DNA of 64,000 nucleotides from Ophiodon elongatus (GCA_016806645.1 JACSYO010000469.1:1240001-1304000), one strand, 5' to 3'; positions 23,201-35,450 are shown, counted from the stretch's first letter. Numbers and translations: made by a program. The notes: a model not told the origin generated them from the sequence alone.

Positions 23201-24535
23201 TTTTTCTTTAAAAAGTGATTTTAGGGATCAATGGATAATTGATGTGGAACTTAAAAACAGTGTACATTTAAAACATTTTATATTTACATAATAATATCTC
23301 ATCTCAAATCAATTCAAAGTGATTTAAGCAGCCATTTGAGGTCCTAGCAATGGATTTTTGTGATGGAATTCAATTCTATTTACAATTTATGTAAAACTTG
23401 ATTTCATATCTAGCTTTGGGTTGCAGTAAAAAATAGCAGCGGCCATGTTGAACTGTAAATACTTAATGCAAAAATTTTAACTGATTGTTCTCTCCACAGG
23501 CCTCCGGTGTGAAAGTCACAGATGAAGTTATCGCAGTCTTCAACGACATGAAGGTGCGTAAGGCTCAGGCGAATGAGGATGAGAAGAGGAAGAGAAAGAA
23601 GGCCATTCTGTTCTGCATGAGCAAGGACCTCAAGAACATTGTTCTGGATGAAGGCAAAGAGATCCTTCTGGGTGACTTGGGAACCACCGTCCAGGACCCA
23701 TACCAGCACTTTGTGAAGATGCTGCCCCCAAACGACTGTCGCTACGCTCTGTATGACGCCACCTATGAGACCAAAGAAACAAAGAAGGAGGATTTGGTCT
23801 TTATCTTCTGGTAAGGGCTGCCATTATCGAACATTAAAGGGTTTATAACGATCAATAAAAACAACACTTGGCTTTAATGATGTTTCTCCGTCACTCACAG
23901 GGCTCCAGACAGCGCCCCCCTGAAGAGCAAGATGATCTATGCCAGCTCAAAAGACGCTATCAAGAGAAAATTCGAAGGTAAATGGCAACGTGTACTCTTG
24001 GTTTTGATGGATTCATTCAATAGTTATTTAATCTCGATGGATCATTGAGAGCAAGCTCTCATTTATAGTCGTGTTGAGAATATAGGACACGTATTGGATG
24101 CAAAACAAATACAAGAAAAGTAATTCAGTACAGACTTTAAAAGCAACTGCAGACGTGGGTGACATGTCCAGTGCTTTGAGTTATAAAGTGCACACAGAAG
24201 CTAAAAGAAGATTTCCCAAGTTCTGCGCTAACTCTGGGTGCTTTTAGTGTCAGCCAATCATTGGAGCGAGTCTGGTACGGTCCAGACCAATATTTTCAGA
24301 AAATGCCATATTATGACAATCTGGCATCTATATGTATTTCTTTGTCTGAACAGTTGTACAACATTGTAATTATCACATGTTTTAACATTTTTTTTTATTA
24401 TTATTATTATTTTTTATTTCAGGTATCAAGCACGAGTGGCAGGTGAACGGTTTGGAAGACCTTAAAGACCGGCACACCCTGGCAGAAAAGCTTGGCGGCT
24501 CATCAGTAGTCAGCCTGGAAGGATCCCCTATATAA
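20242..24535 (+). CDS. cfl1: Cofilin (actin-depolymerising factor)
   Basis: Severs and depolymerises actin filaments in cytoplasm and can enter the nucleus with actin. Four coding exons: 20242-20244 (the ATG alone), 23500-23810, 23901-23977 and 24423-24535, giving 167 residues against 166 for mammalian cofilins. An ATG-only first coding exon is the conserved vertebrate cofilin layout. Visible features: Ser3 (LIM-kinase target), basic nuclear-localisation motif KRKRKK (30-35), DCRYALYDATYETKE, LVFIFWAP and the actin-binding helix MIYASSKDAIKRKF. The ending LGGSSVVSLEGSPI is typical. Some residues (KHEWQVNGLEDLKDR) are closer to cofilin-2. Linkage to yif1a and atl3 favours cfl1, so the paralog label is less certain than the family. 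Confidence 0.92.
20245..23499 (+). other. cfl1 intron 1 (3.25 kb)
   Basis: The first 800 bases are CpG-rich. A poly(T) stretch broken by one C lies at about 21320-21351. An old dispersed repeat lies at 23005-23250. A large first intron is usual for cofilin genes. No embedded gene was seen. Confidence 0.65.
23005..23250. repeat. Degenerate copy of an abundant teleost interspersed repeat
   Basis: Contains tcaattattttttttagatt, ttgagatattcaaactgctt, acatttgaaagttggaatca and a final gatcaatggataattgat. Two other copies were seen at 25709-25995 and 57540-57750. In complete copies the family has the theme gggctgcaactaacgatta. Confidence 0.5.
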
Positions 24536-25480
24536 ATACCTCCCTCCTCCTCTCTGGCTACGATCGAGGCCTTTCAGACACATCTGTTGGGTTTAGCTGT
24601 TCATTCCAGTGTGGTTTGGAGACGGGCAAAAGCAGAACCTGCACCATTTGCGTGACTCTCGGGGTGGGATATTGTGGGTGGGTTTTGGGTCAAGTGACAG
24701 TTTTAAAAAAAAAAAAGGAAAAAAAAAAAACTAAACAAGAAATTCCGCAAATGCAGACTGTCATTCCACTTCACGCAACATAAAGAATATGAACAAAACA
24801 CACACGAAGGAAAAACATTAAGATACAACTGAGGAAGGATGATGACGTTAAGACTTAAATACACATACTGTTCATGTTTAAAGACAGGGTTTTGTTCTCT
24901 TTTCTTTTCTTTTCTTTTTCTTTTTTTTTTTTTCCAGGTTCCATTTGAATGATTGCAGAGAAAGGGACAGACGATAACCGTTTTAGTTTCCAACTGTTGA
25001 ATCGCGAAAAATAATCGTTCCAACTACATTTATTTTTTGCCAAACTTCTAGTTAAGTTTTGTAAGTGTGTGTGTAGTTGAGACTAGTTATAGTATGAACT
25101 AATTCATAAGATCTATCAAAACCTTCTCTGAGGGAACGCGGTTAAATATATATATATATATATTTCTTTTTTTGTTTTGTTATTACATTTGTATTTGTTT
25201 TTTTTCTTTTTGAACAGGCAAATTCCCAAATTTGAGTGATTTCTTTTTTTTTTTTTTTATTTCCAGTTCAGTCAGATAACCATGGCATTTGATGTTAACA
25301 GACAACATTCCTTGTATTTGTTAAAACCAGGATCTCCTTGAATTAAAAACGTTGGTGTTATGAAGGTCTGATGGGAGCGATGTGTATATGAAAGAGCAGC
25401 GGTCAGAGTTTAGACTGAATATTGAATGGTGGATGTTTTGTATCGTCTCCTTATCTCTAATAAAAAGCACTAAACTACTG
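24536..25480 (+). other. cfl1 3' UTR
   Basis: About 0.93 kb between the cfl1 stop and the AATAAA at 25459. It includes an A-rich block (24704-24731), pyrimidine runs and a short TA repeat (25147-25162). Confidence 0.7.
25459..25464 (+). terminator. cfl1 poly(A) signal
   Basis: AATAAA followed by a T/G-rich segment (tgacttgttctgctcttttt). Confidence 0.65.
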
Positions 25481-25708
25481 ACTTGTTCTGCTCTTTTTCC
25501 ACTTTTTATCACTTTACTATAAACAACATATATTTATATATGTTGGCCTACTTTTTCAAACTTGTATTTCAGGTTTTGGTAATCGGTCAGGGATCAGTTT
25601 ATCTATAATGGCCTCATGGTTGTGGTGGATGGCACCATTAAGTAATTTAAAGAATGGCTCTCAGGTCTTACTGCACAAATTATTGCAATAAAGAATCTGC
25701 TCATCCAA

Positions 25709-25995
25709 AGTAGGGCTGCAACCAACTACTATATTCATGTAAACTGATTGTTTTGTCAATGAAATCTCAAATATTTTATTTAATGTCCATCACATTGTCC
25801 TAAATCCCAATTTGAACTAATCAAGCGTGTTGTTTGAATGATTCAATTTGAACACTAAAACCCACAGATATTCAGTCTGCTATCGTGGAAGATTAAATAA
25901 CAAATATTTACATTTGAGAACTTGGGACCAGTGAATTTTTTTTTTAATTCTTAAAAAATGGCCTCGCAGCAGATTAATTTTGTCAATCGTATTAA
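25709..25995. repeat. Copy of an abundant teleost interspersed repeat
   Basis: Starts agggctgcaaccaactacta and includes cacagatattcagtctgcta, ttacatttgagaacttggga and gcagattaattttgtcaatc, the order expected for this family. It lies between the convergent 3' ends of cfl1 and prss23. Confidence 0.6.
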
Positions 25996-26067
25996 TTAAA
26001 TCCACTCCAGATTAAATGTAAACCAAAGGAGTGCGTTGGGTCACTTCCGTTGCAGTACTCGTTCAGA

Positions 26068-26082
26068 CCACAAGAGGGCGCC
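26068..26082. promoter_or_regulatory. CTCF-like site between convergent genes
   Basis: CCACAAGAGGGCGCC differs by one base from the common CTCF core CCACYAGAGGGCGCC. It is located between the 3' ends of cfl1 and prss23. Confidence 0.35.
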
Positions 26083-26145
26083 ACAACACCACTCTTAAAA
26101 CGTCAAAGTAAAGACCACTGACACGAACACTGTTATAAATCTCTC

Positions 26146-26151
26146 TTTAAT
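26146..26151 (-). terminator. Possible prss23 poly(A) signal (ATTAAA on minus strand)
   Basis: TTTAAT on the plus strand, 560 bases beyond the prss23 stop. This is the best candidate, but it was not confirmed. Confidence 0.3.
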
Positions 26152-26707
26152 AAAATATATCACGCATTTCTCAAAAAAATAAAGTTAACACTGTCTCTCC
26201 GGTCCACATTGAGAAGAGCATAACGCCTGCTGTAGTGTGAAGAAGCTTCAGTGGTGTCCAGGAACAGTTTTTAGATCTTTGCATCGTGTAGGTGTGGATG
26301 CAGATCAAGTGGATAAACCAAATGGTCCTTAAAGAGGAATACGAATACTAAACCTGCTGTCGTCCACAGTCGGAAAACAACCTGGTGCTACTGACGCACT
26401 GCACGAGGACAAGTGTTGTTTTCCCCTCTTATAAAAAGTGGTTTAAGTTAATAGGCGACTGCGGAAACACTGACTGTGGGCAAACACACACGAGAAGATG
26501 TGCTGATGACCTCACAGGTCTAAGAGGCCCAGAGGTTAAAGGAGAGAAATACCTCAATGACGGATCCTAAAGTTATGTATCTGCTCTACTCGTGTATTTA
26601 ATGTAATCTTGTTTCACTCTTATTTCTTGAGGGAAAAAAATACTTTTCACCCTGTATTTTTTTCTATGTATTTTTTTTTTACAGGTTATGCTTCGCTGAG
26701 GTCCTTC

Positions 26708-27871
26708 TCAGTCCTGGACACAGTCTAGTCGGTTTCCATGCACCCAGTAACAGATCTGAGCGAACTTCAGAGGAGTGATTCTCACGGCGACATTGTAATC
26801 CCTGTTCTCGCCGTCGATTTCCAGCCACTGGTGTCCAGAGAAAATGCCGATGACCTTCCTCTCCCAGCGCTCCAGGCTGTTGTCCCACACTCTCCCGTAC
26901 ACCCCGGAGCCGCTGGCCCCGGGCCGGGCGTCACAGTGCTGGTATATCAGGTCGCTGGACTCTTGCTCCACAGGACAGAACCGGTACACCAGCTCCCCGG
27001 ACCTGTCGCTGTCGAAGCCGGAGAAGTGGATGCGGTTCCCCGCCAGGTCGTCGGAGGAGGGGGCCACGGAGAGGCGCATGAAGGGACGTCGGTGAGGCCA
27101 CCGCAGCTCCAGCAGCGCGTAGTCAAAGTCCATGCTGACCTCCTGGGGGCCCTGGATCCAGCCCTTTGGCACCCGGGTCCGCTTCACCCTCACCCAGCGG
27201 ACCAGAGGCTTCTTGGAAGAGGAGAGGCCGGCTTTAGTGCCGTTGATGGACGGAGGAATCAGGAATCCCACCCTGAGCTTGCGCGCCCCCTTGACATAAT
27301 CCTTTCCATCGTGCACGCAGTGGGCGGCTGTGAGGACGTGCTGCTGGGACACGAGCACCCCGGTGCAGCCGGTGGAGATCCGCACGGCGGTGGAGAACGG
27401 GTAATCCAACAGGAAGTTGTCCCCTTGGATGTTAAAGCGTCCGTCTGCTCCGTAGATCTGCCGCCTCACGCGCTTGTGCCCGGGCTTCACCCTCGGCCCT
27501 CTCCACGGTGACGGGTGGGTGGAGGCATCTCCTTCCAGCTCATCACCCGCCTCCACATCCACGGTGGTGAAGGTGCGGGAGCCGTCTGCGTACAGCGTCT
27601 CGAACCCCAGCTTCTCCGTGAGCTGCTCCTTCAGGGCCTCCGCCTCTCCTCCGTGGAAGCAGCTGGAGTTGCAGTGGGTGGTGAAGTCCAGCTGAGTCCG
27701 CGCGCTGAAGCGGGAGCGGATGAGAGGCGTCGGCGCGTGAGGCACCAGCGTGGGGACGTGCACGGGCGGAGGGTGAGGAGGGTGGAGAAGGGACGAGGCG
27801 AGAGGAAGGATGAGCTGGAGGAGCACGAGCAGGTGGGTCAGCAGGAGGGAGCGCTCACGTGGCGTAATCAT
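26708..27871 (-). CDS. prss23: PRSS23, secreted trypsin-fold serine protease
   Basis: Single coding exon, 387 residues (human PRSS23 is 383). I take the ATG at 27871: a splice acceptor (GTTGCAG) lies just upstream and the Kozak context is GTCACCATGA. Residues 1 to about 27 form a signal peptide (LLVLLQLILPLA). A dibasic site VRRQIYG (about 135-141) marks the propeptide boundary. The catalytic triad is present: His in VLTAAHC (184), Asp in MDFDYALLEL (250) and Ser in GASGSGVY (320). The GASGSG form, the FDSDRSGELVYRFC block and the ending CYWVHGNRLDC identify PRSS23. PRSS35 is the close relative, but it lacks the catalytic serine. The coding exon is far more GC-rich than its surroundings. Confidence 0.93.
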   Translation of the reverse strand: MITPRERSLLLTHLLVLLQLILPLASSLLHPPHPPPVHVPTLVPHAPTPLIRSRFSARTQLDFTTHCNSSCFHGGEAEALKEQLTEKLGFETLYADGSRTFTTVDVEAGDELEGDASTHPSPWRGPRVKPGHKRVRRQIYGADGRFNIQGDNFLLDYPFSTAVRISTGCTGVLVSQQHVLTAAHCVHDGKDYVKGARKLRVGFLIPPSINGTKAGLSSSKKPLVRWVRVKRTRVPKGWIQGPQEVSMDFDYALLELRWPHRRPFMRLSVAPSSDDLAGNRIHFSGFDSDRSGELVYRFCPVEQESSDLIYQHCDARPGASGSGVYGRVWDNSLERWERKVIGIFSGHQWLEIDGENRDYNVAVRITPLKFAQICYWVHGNRLDCVQD

Positions 27872-30061
27872 GGTGACGGGAAACACTGCAACGACACCAA
27901 CAGATTACAAATGTTTCTCAGATTGCATGACTTCCTCCATGTTTGTCAAGATAACAGCCGGGAGAAACATTCCCAAAACAAGCCGCCTAATCCCCATAAA
28001 TCTGGACTTTCTACAGCTGATTGTTGATTGTAGATCTCAGCAGTGATTCGTGAGGTCAGCTTGTAAAATCTGATGTTGCAACGCACGCCTGAGTTTCATC
28101 TGGTGTGACGGGGGCAACAATGAGCCTCTTGTTCCTATGTTATAGATTAACAGGAAAATAGGATTTGAACCGGATGGAAACAAACAAGCATTTTCTTTTT
28201 TTTTTTGTTCGGTACAAAAATCACAGACGAATTCCAAAGGAAGAAAAGAAAAGTTCAATTAGAGAGGAAGCAAAGTGGCCACAGACATAGCTGACAAGCC
28301 AGAACAAAACGCAGTGGTCAACGCTAAGCGGAAAAGAAATGCAGTGTGTGAGATGGCTTCAGACACCGTTTAAAAGGATGGCAGGCTGGACAGGAGGCTG
28401 GGAGGTTACAGTAAAACCCCTCCGATCAAATATCTGTCAAAGCTCAGAGGTGAGACGTTGTTTTCCGTCAAACATTAACTACTCCGCGGTGTACGTGGGG
28501 CTTTCAGGGCGGATTAGCAGCAACAAGGAGATACTTGATCCCCTCCGAAGGCCGTGGGCTTGGGAGGCACTCACGGCATGAAGAGAGCAGGTGTGTAAAA
28601 AGTGAAGAAAAAAAAAAAAAAACAAGTCGAGGCACGGCGGAAAAACAGAGCATTATTTCTAACAAAGGGCAGGGTGGGGCCAGTCCACACACCTATGTGC
28701 AGCTTCTTTTAACACTACAGAGGCAGAGTTACAAAAAAAAAAGAGCTTCTGTAAGCAGGGAAAGTACAAACTTCCTTCCAGGTTGAAGTGTCAGGTACTT
28801 GACAGACAGATGCAGAGGGTCTGAAGTGGTAAAGTGGCTGTTGAAGAAGTGGTAATCTGTGACGTAAACTTGTAGTACAACTTATTAAAAACAGGGAAAG
28901 TGATGTGTTCTTGACCACTGCTAGCCAGGCTGTCGGAAACAGAATCCGAGGGAGGTTTTTGGGGTGTAAAGACGTGAAATAACTGTGTTGTCAGAGCCTG
29001 TTTCAGTGTTGAGACACATTTTCAAGCTCTAATAAAAAAAAAAAAGAAAAACACAACTCTTCCTGCGGTTTTGGGATTCATTCTGAAGGAAACCACAGGA
29101 CAATGATCCAGAGGACATGCCTGTGCAAACGGGACAGCATATAACTAGTTGCTTTTTGCTTGGAGATTTTGGTGCATCTTTAATGAAGTGATGAATCTCT
29201 TTATCTTTATCAGGCTATATTGCACATAAAATACACAAATCACAGTCTGAAGCATAAACGTGATCTAATCTTGTCTGACATAACGTGTGCAGCAGAGTCA
29301 AATGAAGTCCAGCTCCCTTTAGCATCTGCTATGCCACAAAGAAGCACAAGTTCCCTTTCAGATTTAAGAAGGATTCAGTGTGGAAACACCTGAAACCTCA
29401 CGCGGACGGTTCCTCACATCATTTATTTAATGTCCAATCTTTGACCATCACTTCTCCCTATCATTGGGTCATATTTGGCCTAAATATTCTCCTTACATCT
29501 GGCTGCATGAGGCTGTAAAAATCCCTCCTTTAATTCATGGAAACACCTATGAATGCAGGAGTGGTGGTCTGTTGGTCCTTTTAGGCATCGCAGTGGATAC
29601 ACAGCAGCAGAAAGCGAGCCCTCTCTCAGTTCTCAATCAAATCAATACATCTAATGCATTACCTTCGGATTAGAGGTCGATTGCTCGTGTTTACACCGCA
29701 GTCGTGAGTTCCTCCCCATCAGAAGAGTTCCTCAGGATCATTCCCCAGGTTTCCCCTCATCCTCTCCGGAGACAGGCAGGTACTTTGTCCGCACTCGTCC
29801 TCCCCAAAGGGGCAAAGCTCGCTCGCTCTGTTACAGCTTGTTCAAATAAAGCTCAGTTTCTCTGCACGTCTTTCTTCTGGAAGCTGCTCGGGTCAGACAC
29901 CGAGACACAAATAAGAGTCACTGAGAAGAAGTATTTACTCTTCTGGAGCTCCACGGCTCTAGCGCCCCGCCTCCGCCCGGGGGGCGGGGAGGGGGGGGGG
30001 CGAGTTAATGTTAGGCTCCCAGTTTCATATAAACCTTCAATTACAGCTTATTCGCATTTTA
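27872..30061 (-). other. prss23 5' side: intron, leader and possible promoter
   Basis: Since an acceptor precedes the coding exon, at least one noncoding exon should lie here. I could not place it. GC boxes (ccgcccggggggcgggga) at about 29967-29985, next to a G-rich run ending at 30001, make 29.7-30.0 kb the likeliest promoter. No other coding exon was recognised. Confidence 0.4.
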
Positions 30062-31923
30062 AACTTACTATAATATGATTTTTTATGACGTTTTTTTTGT
30101 CATACTATAATATGACTTTTAATTCTTTTTTTAGTTTTACATGCTTTCTTTTTGACTAATTTTTTACTTTCAAATTTTAACACTTTTTTAAAAAATATAT
30201 ATTATACAATAATGTTTTTTAAACTTACTATACTATGACTTTTTTGGACATTCTATACTATGTTTTTTCATGACCTTTTTCGACATACCATGCATACTAT
30301 ATGACCTTTTATGACATGTTTTATGATTTTGTTTCAACATGCTATACTATGACTTTTATTCCACATACTCTATTATGACTTTTTATGACATTTTCTTTTG
30401 ACATGCTACAGTAGGACTTTTCTTCTACTTACTTTACTATGACTTTTTATATAGTCCTTGACATGCCATACCAAGACTTTTTTTAGACTTACTATCTTAT
30501 GACTTTTTTTGACATACTATACATAATAATTATGATTTCTTTTACGACATGCTGTACTATGTTTTTCTTTTGACATACTATAAGGTGACATTTTTTAGAT
30601 ATATTATACAAGAACATTTTTAAACTTACTATACCATGCTTTTTTATGACATTTTGTCAACATGCTATACTGTCTCTTTTCATGACATTTTCATGACATA
30701 CTGTACTACGACTTGGTCATCTTTTATGGGACCAAGCGAGTAGACCAGAAAGACACAGCTGTTTTTTGAAAACATGTTTCTTTATTATTTTAGAAAGGCA
30801 AAAGCAACTGAAACATTCAACCTAACAGAACTAAATTAAAGCACGAACAAGAAGAGTACTGACTATCACAAACCAACCTTCTGCACTGAGACACGGGAGA
30901 AAGCTACGTAGTGGCTGATCGGGCCATCAGGGGGAGAGACTAATACATAACCATCTACACAAACTACAATAAGCACAATACATAGTCTGTATAGCGCTGC
31001 TTAATATTAACGAAGGAAACATAATGAAACATAAAACACTGTTGGTCCAAAGAATGAATAAGCCATGATGAACTGGTAACTGGATGAAAACCAAATGAAC
31101 TGCATGAAAATTAAATAACTTTAAGTTATTGAAAACTAATATCGCAAAATTGGAAAAGAAAGCGTACTAAATGTGTGCACTCCGATGTTGTCAAACGCTG
31201 CAACTAAAACTGTATGTTATATGAACCCAAAATATGTGTCCTGTTTTTTTTTTTTTATCAGTTTGTATGTGTGTATTTTAAGTATTGGGCTAAAAAATAA
31301 CTCTGAATTGAGTAAATAAAACAGATGCAAATAGTTCCTGTGGTTCTGTGGTTCATTGTGTGGGTGCTGGTGTGTATATAACAATTAAATACACCTTTAC
31401 ACCATTTTTTATGACATTCAATACAATAGTTTTTTCATGACATTTTAATGGCATATTATTAATGACATTTTTATAACCCACTATACAATTACTTTTTAAT
31501 GACGCTTCTTGAGGCATATTATAATACGTCTTTTTTATGACATCTTTCATGACATTTTTTAAGGCATGTGACATTTTTATGACTTTATTTAGGCAATCTA
31601 TACTCTGACGATTTTATGGAATTGTATATGGCATTTTATAGTTTGACTTTTTTTCGACTTACCATACCATGTTTTTTTTTAACATACCATACAATTATGT
31701 TTTTTAAACTTACTATACTATGACTTTTTTTACTTACTATATTTTTGCTTTTCGTGACGTTTTTCTAAAACTCTTTACTTACTATACGATGACTTTGTGT
31801 AACATTATGGAATACACTTCTATGACATCTTTGTGACATTTTTGTGACAAATACTCTGAGTATGTGAATTGCTTTTTTAAAGCACAAAATATTATGACAT
31901 TTTCTATAACATATTTCATGACT
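30062..31923. repeat. AT-rich degenerate tandem array, interrupted once
   Basis: Variants of cttactatactatgacttt and tttatgacatttt recur irregularly every 25-50 bases over about 30062-30715 and 31397-31923, on the same strand in both halves. Units are strongly diverged. The 30727-31396 block between them has a different composition. Confidence 0.8.
30727..31396 (-). mobile_element. Unique block inserted in the AT-rich array (possible solo LTR)
   Basis: About 670 bases with no tract of the array motif. On the minus strand it has AATAAAG near 30784 and ends CTCGCTTGGTCCCA, which could be an LTR 3' end. I could not find clear terminal TG...CA borders with a target duplication, so this is a guess. 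Confidence 0.3.
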
Positions 31924-34100
31924 TCAGCCAATCGTATGGTAGCCACAGCTGGTCAAGGGTTTCCAAACACATGCACCTTCATGCGGAAGCGTGACTCCCT
32001 TACTGAGGTCATTATCCTTGAACCACAGGAACCTGAGGAAACTGCTGTGATCTTCTCCGACCCTAAAGCAGTAAAACATCTGTTCAATATCCTCGGTAAA
32101 AGCTACTTGTTCCCATAGAAACGCGCAGTAAGACACCATGCAGCGCGCTATTATGGTCTGGTCCCCTGAGGAGTGTGTCATTCAACGAGACGCCTTCCAA
32201 CTGGGCACTTGAATCAAATATGACTCAAATCTTTCCCGGTTTCTGGGGACGATACACCACAAATGTGAGATGCCGTCTTTGACAGACATAACAAGTTCGT
32301 CATCAGCTGAGCCTTTTTGAAAACCCTTGCCTCCAAGGTCGTCTGTGTTAATGACAGGAGCTACCTTCTCAGGACTGAAAAGAGGGGTCAAATGATGTTG
32401 CTGTAAAGGAGCATTTTATATAGATTGTTCCATTATAGGGCATGAGATATGAGGTGCAGCACATTTGTCCTGAGGACGTTCCCGTTGGATGGCTTGTGAG
32501 CTCTTCTAAGGCAGACCTCGCCCACAATCACCCAGCCACTGTGCGTATGTGTGTGGTGTGTTATGCGGATCATTGTACTGATGGTGTATGAACATGAGTC
32601 AGAACATCCTGCCCTAGCAACAGAGAGATAGCTACGTAGGCGCCAAGTGGTGGAATTCTGTCTGCAGCTGCTTCCAGGTGAGGGAAGTACTGTGAGATGT
32701 CCGGCACAGGAATGTCAGATATGTGATATTGCCCTACAGGAGAAGGGAAAGTGCCACCTGGGTTTTCACATAGAGTGATGCAACAATGAAGTTGCTGTCT
32801 CCATTATGCCCTGAGTACGTCTTCAGAGTGTAGGAGGATGGATCTCCACTGATGCCAAACAGGTTGAAGAACTCTTCACCAATGACCGGTTACTTTGGTT
32901 GGTTTACACTGCATACACTCACTGAGCCGTGTCAGGATGGTTAGTGGGGTAAGAGAAGAGAAGATAACATAAGACCAAGCAGAAGATGATCTGAGCCCAA
33001 GAGTCACAGATTCCCGTGCACTTCGATGTGACTTCAGGCGAAGAACGGCTTACTCGCTCCCCGCCATGCTCTTTTTATGTTACCAGAGCATCCACTGACA
33101 AAGGGGCTGGACTTGGGTGTAATGCAGAGATGTGCTTATCACTACTACAGTCCTTAACCATGTGCTTTGTAAACGCACAACACCAGAAGCAGGCGTACAT
33201 TTCTCATAAACCTTCCTGTCATCTAGATGCTTGCTTCTGGTGCAATCCACTGGTGTCCGATTACTTACCTTACAGACTTCTCTGGCTTTGAATGGCTCAT
33301 ATTACTGGATATGGAGAATGCAAAACTCTTCCTGGTCATTGCTTGACTGTATATGAATCTTACAAAGAAATGTGTGAATGGTGGAAAGGAATCACAACGG
33401 TCTTCTTCGAACTTGGGGCCTTGCATGATCCAGCGTTCCTGTAGGTCATAAGGAGGCTTTTCTACTATAGGATTTACTCCTCTTGCAGTGTCAAGATATG
33501 CAAGATAAGGTAGGTGCCTATCTGACTTTACTTCCAGAAGTATGTCTCCTCATTCTCTGAGCAGCTGGTTGTCCTTGTTGGACATTCAGGACAGCCATAA
33601 CTGACCTCCGATCACCGCCAACTCAGGTTTACACCTGTTGTTGGATTGGGGACATTAGCCGATCTGATCCACATAGCTTGTGAAGATGACTTTGGGCCGA
33701 GCCACTTACATAGTAGATAAAGTGATTATTCTGTTCTTCGCATGTCCTCTACAGTCTCTTCTCTAATAGACAACTATGGCAGAAAACTCACTGCCTTTGC
33801 AGCTCGACCGCTGTGAACTGCATTTAGCTGAAGGTTTTCTGCATGTGAGAGTGTGACAGGCAGTTGCTGAGAGACTGGAGTTAATCTTGGATAAGTCTTC
33901 AAGAGGTTTCTTTTCTGGCTCGGATCGTGTTTATGTTTTTCATCATATCAGGCATTTGAGACTTTCATTGGAGCCCACAGCTACACCCAAGCAAGAAAAG
34001 TCTTGTTTCTGGCATTACTGTAGTCTTATTATCATCTGTGCCAAAAGCAACGATACATAGAAATGAAGACTGACTCCTGAGCGCTCAGAGATCATAGCTG
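31924..34100 (-). mobile_element. Broken BEL/Pao LTR-retrotransposon (gag-pol remnant)
   Basis: The pieces read in order on the minus strand, in different frames with stops. A gag-like segment (about 33560-33310) has LQERWIMQGPKFEED followed by FPPFTHFFVRF. A zinc-knuckle-like segment (about 33205-33100) has CFWCC..KHMVKDC and then DKHISALHP. A protease-region trace (about 32920) has NQSNRSL. The start of reverse transcriptase (about 32391-31924) has DIEQMFYCF and FLRFLWFKDND. These are signature phrases of fish BEL/Pao polyproteins. The catalytic core and everything after it are missing: homology stops where the AT-rich array begins. Multiple frameshifts and stops show it is dead. Confidence 0.75.
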
Positions 34101-34685
34101 GCAGGTAGAGGACTGTTGGGGCATGTTGGCAGCAGCGTTCACCTCATCCTCTGCCACCTGACCTTGATCTCCATGAGGCCTTTTATGTCTCGTTCAGAAT
34201 CTCTGGGAACATGTGGAATTTGGGAAGCCGTGCACCAACGCTCCCATGGGGTTTGTTGTAAGCTTCAGGGGTGCCGAAACAGAGCTCCCAGTCACAGCGA
34301 CAGTGCTTTCAGGAATGCTGAGGAATGTCCCAACAGGGACACAGGTCAGGCTTTCAGCACAATGCCACCGCTGTTGTGCTCGGAGCAAATGTCACGACAG
34401 TGAAAACACCTAGGCTACCGAAACTGCTCCTCATCCTCTGTAATAAAATCCTCCGCTGGTGTTGTTCCTGCAGCGAGAACAGTGTAGTGCTGACAGATTA
34501 AGTGTAAGGTATATTCCCTCAGAAATAGGGAGGGGGATCCTTGTGGATGAGGATGATTGGTAGCAAGCAAAAGGCCAGAGAGGTGTGAATGTGTAACTTT
34601 ATAAGCATGCTGTGTGTGGGGATGGTATTACTGTCTGTCCGTCTGCCTGCCTGTCTGCTACAGAGAGCGAGCACAAGAGGTTCCC

Positions 34686-34728
<43 letters not shown>

Positions 34729-35450
34729 CATTGAGCAACTTGGCTTCTGTTTCTCTGGATTCTTCTCTTTCCGTTCGCTCTTCCTCACAAAAAAGTTCTG
34801 CTCATATTCTCTTCCAGCACTGTAAAATTATACTAGACAAAATATCTTTATTAAAGGAATAGTAAGACCTTTTGAGAAATATGCTATTTTGATTTCTTGC
34901 CATTTTTCAGTAAATAATTGGAGCATGTATAAAGTCTAACTCTGATTAAGAGAGAAAATAAGTGTATCTTCCAAAAATGATTCATGTATTTTGCCAAACT
35001 GTATCAAAGCTTCTTCCACATCATGGAAACTTTCCAGTACATTTTTCTCAATTTGTCAACCTGAGTAAAATTGATGTGTACGCTAAGAAGTCAGTCCCCC
35101 ACCTGTCTCCTGTCTGTCGTACGGTAGATTAGCAGTTCCTTGTTTGACATGTGTTTTAAGGTTTATTCATGGTTCGGTTTTCAGACGAGGCACCTACAGT
35201 ATATTTGACAGCATAAAGGAAAAACTTCCCTAAAAACAGCTGTTGGTCGTATATCTTTCATTTCCGAAACCATTTGTTTTGTCTGACATGTTCATTCAAT
35301 TATCCAGGCTTCACCAGCTTATTCCTGTCGTGGCCCGCAAGGGTCTTGAGCCTCGAAGCTCCCAAAATGCTTTGGGTGGTGGTGAGTGTAAATAAACACT
35401 CTAGACAGGTATGATACAGATGCTCAAAGGTCACATTTTAGACTATAAAT
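34101..35450. other. Spacer right of the retroelement
   Basis: May include diverged 5' retroelement sequence up to about 34.4 kb. Otherwise it holds only a TG microsatellite. No gene was recognised. Confidence 0.4.
34689..34727. repeat. (TG)n microsatellite
   Basis: A TG run of about 39 bases. Confidence 0.95.

Noticed and set aside
26738..27511. 257-codon open frame on the plus strand opposite prss23
   Set aside because: It is the antisense shadow of the GC-rich prss23 exon. No splice or promoter context and no recognisable domain, whereas the minus strand encodes a full protease.
27872..27886. Five-residue N-terminal extension of prss23 starting at GTG
   Set aside because: It needs a non-ATG start and lies directly after a splice acceptor; the ATG at 27871 has a good context.
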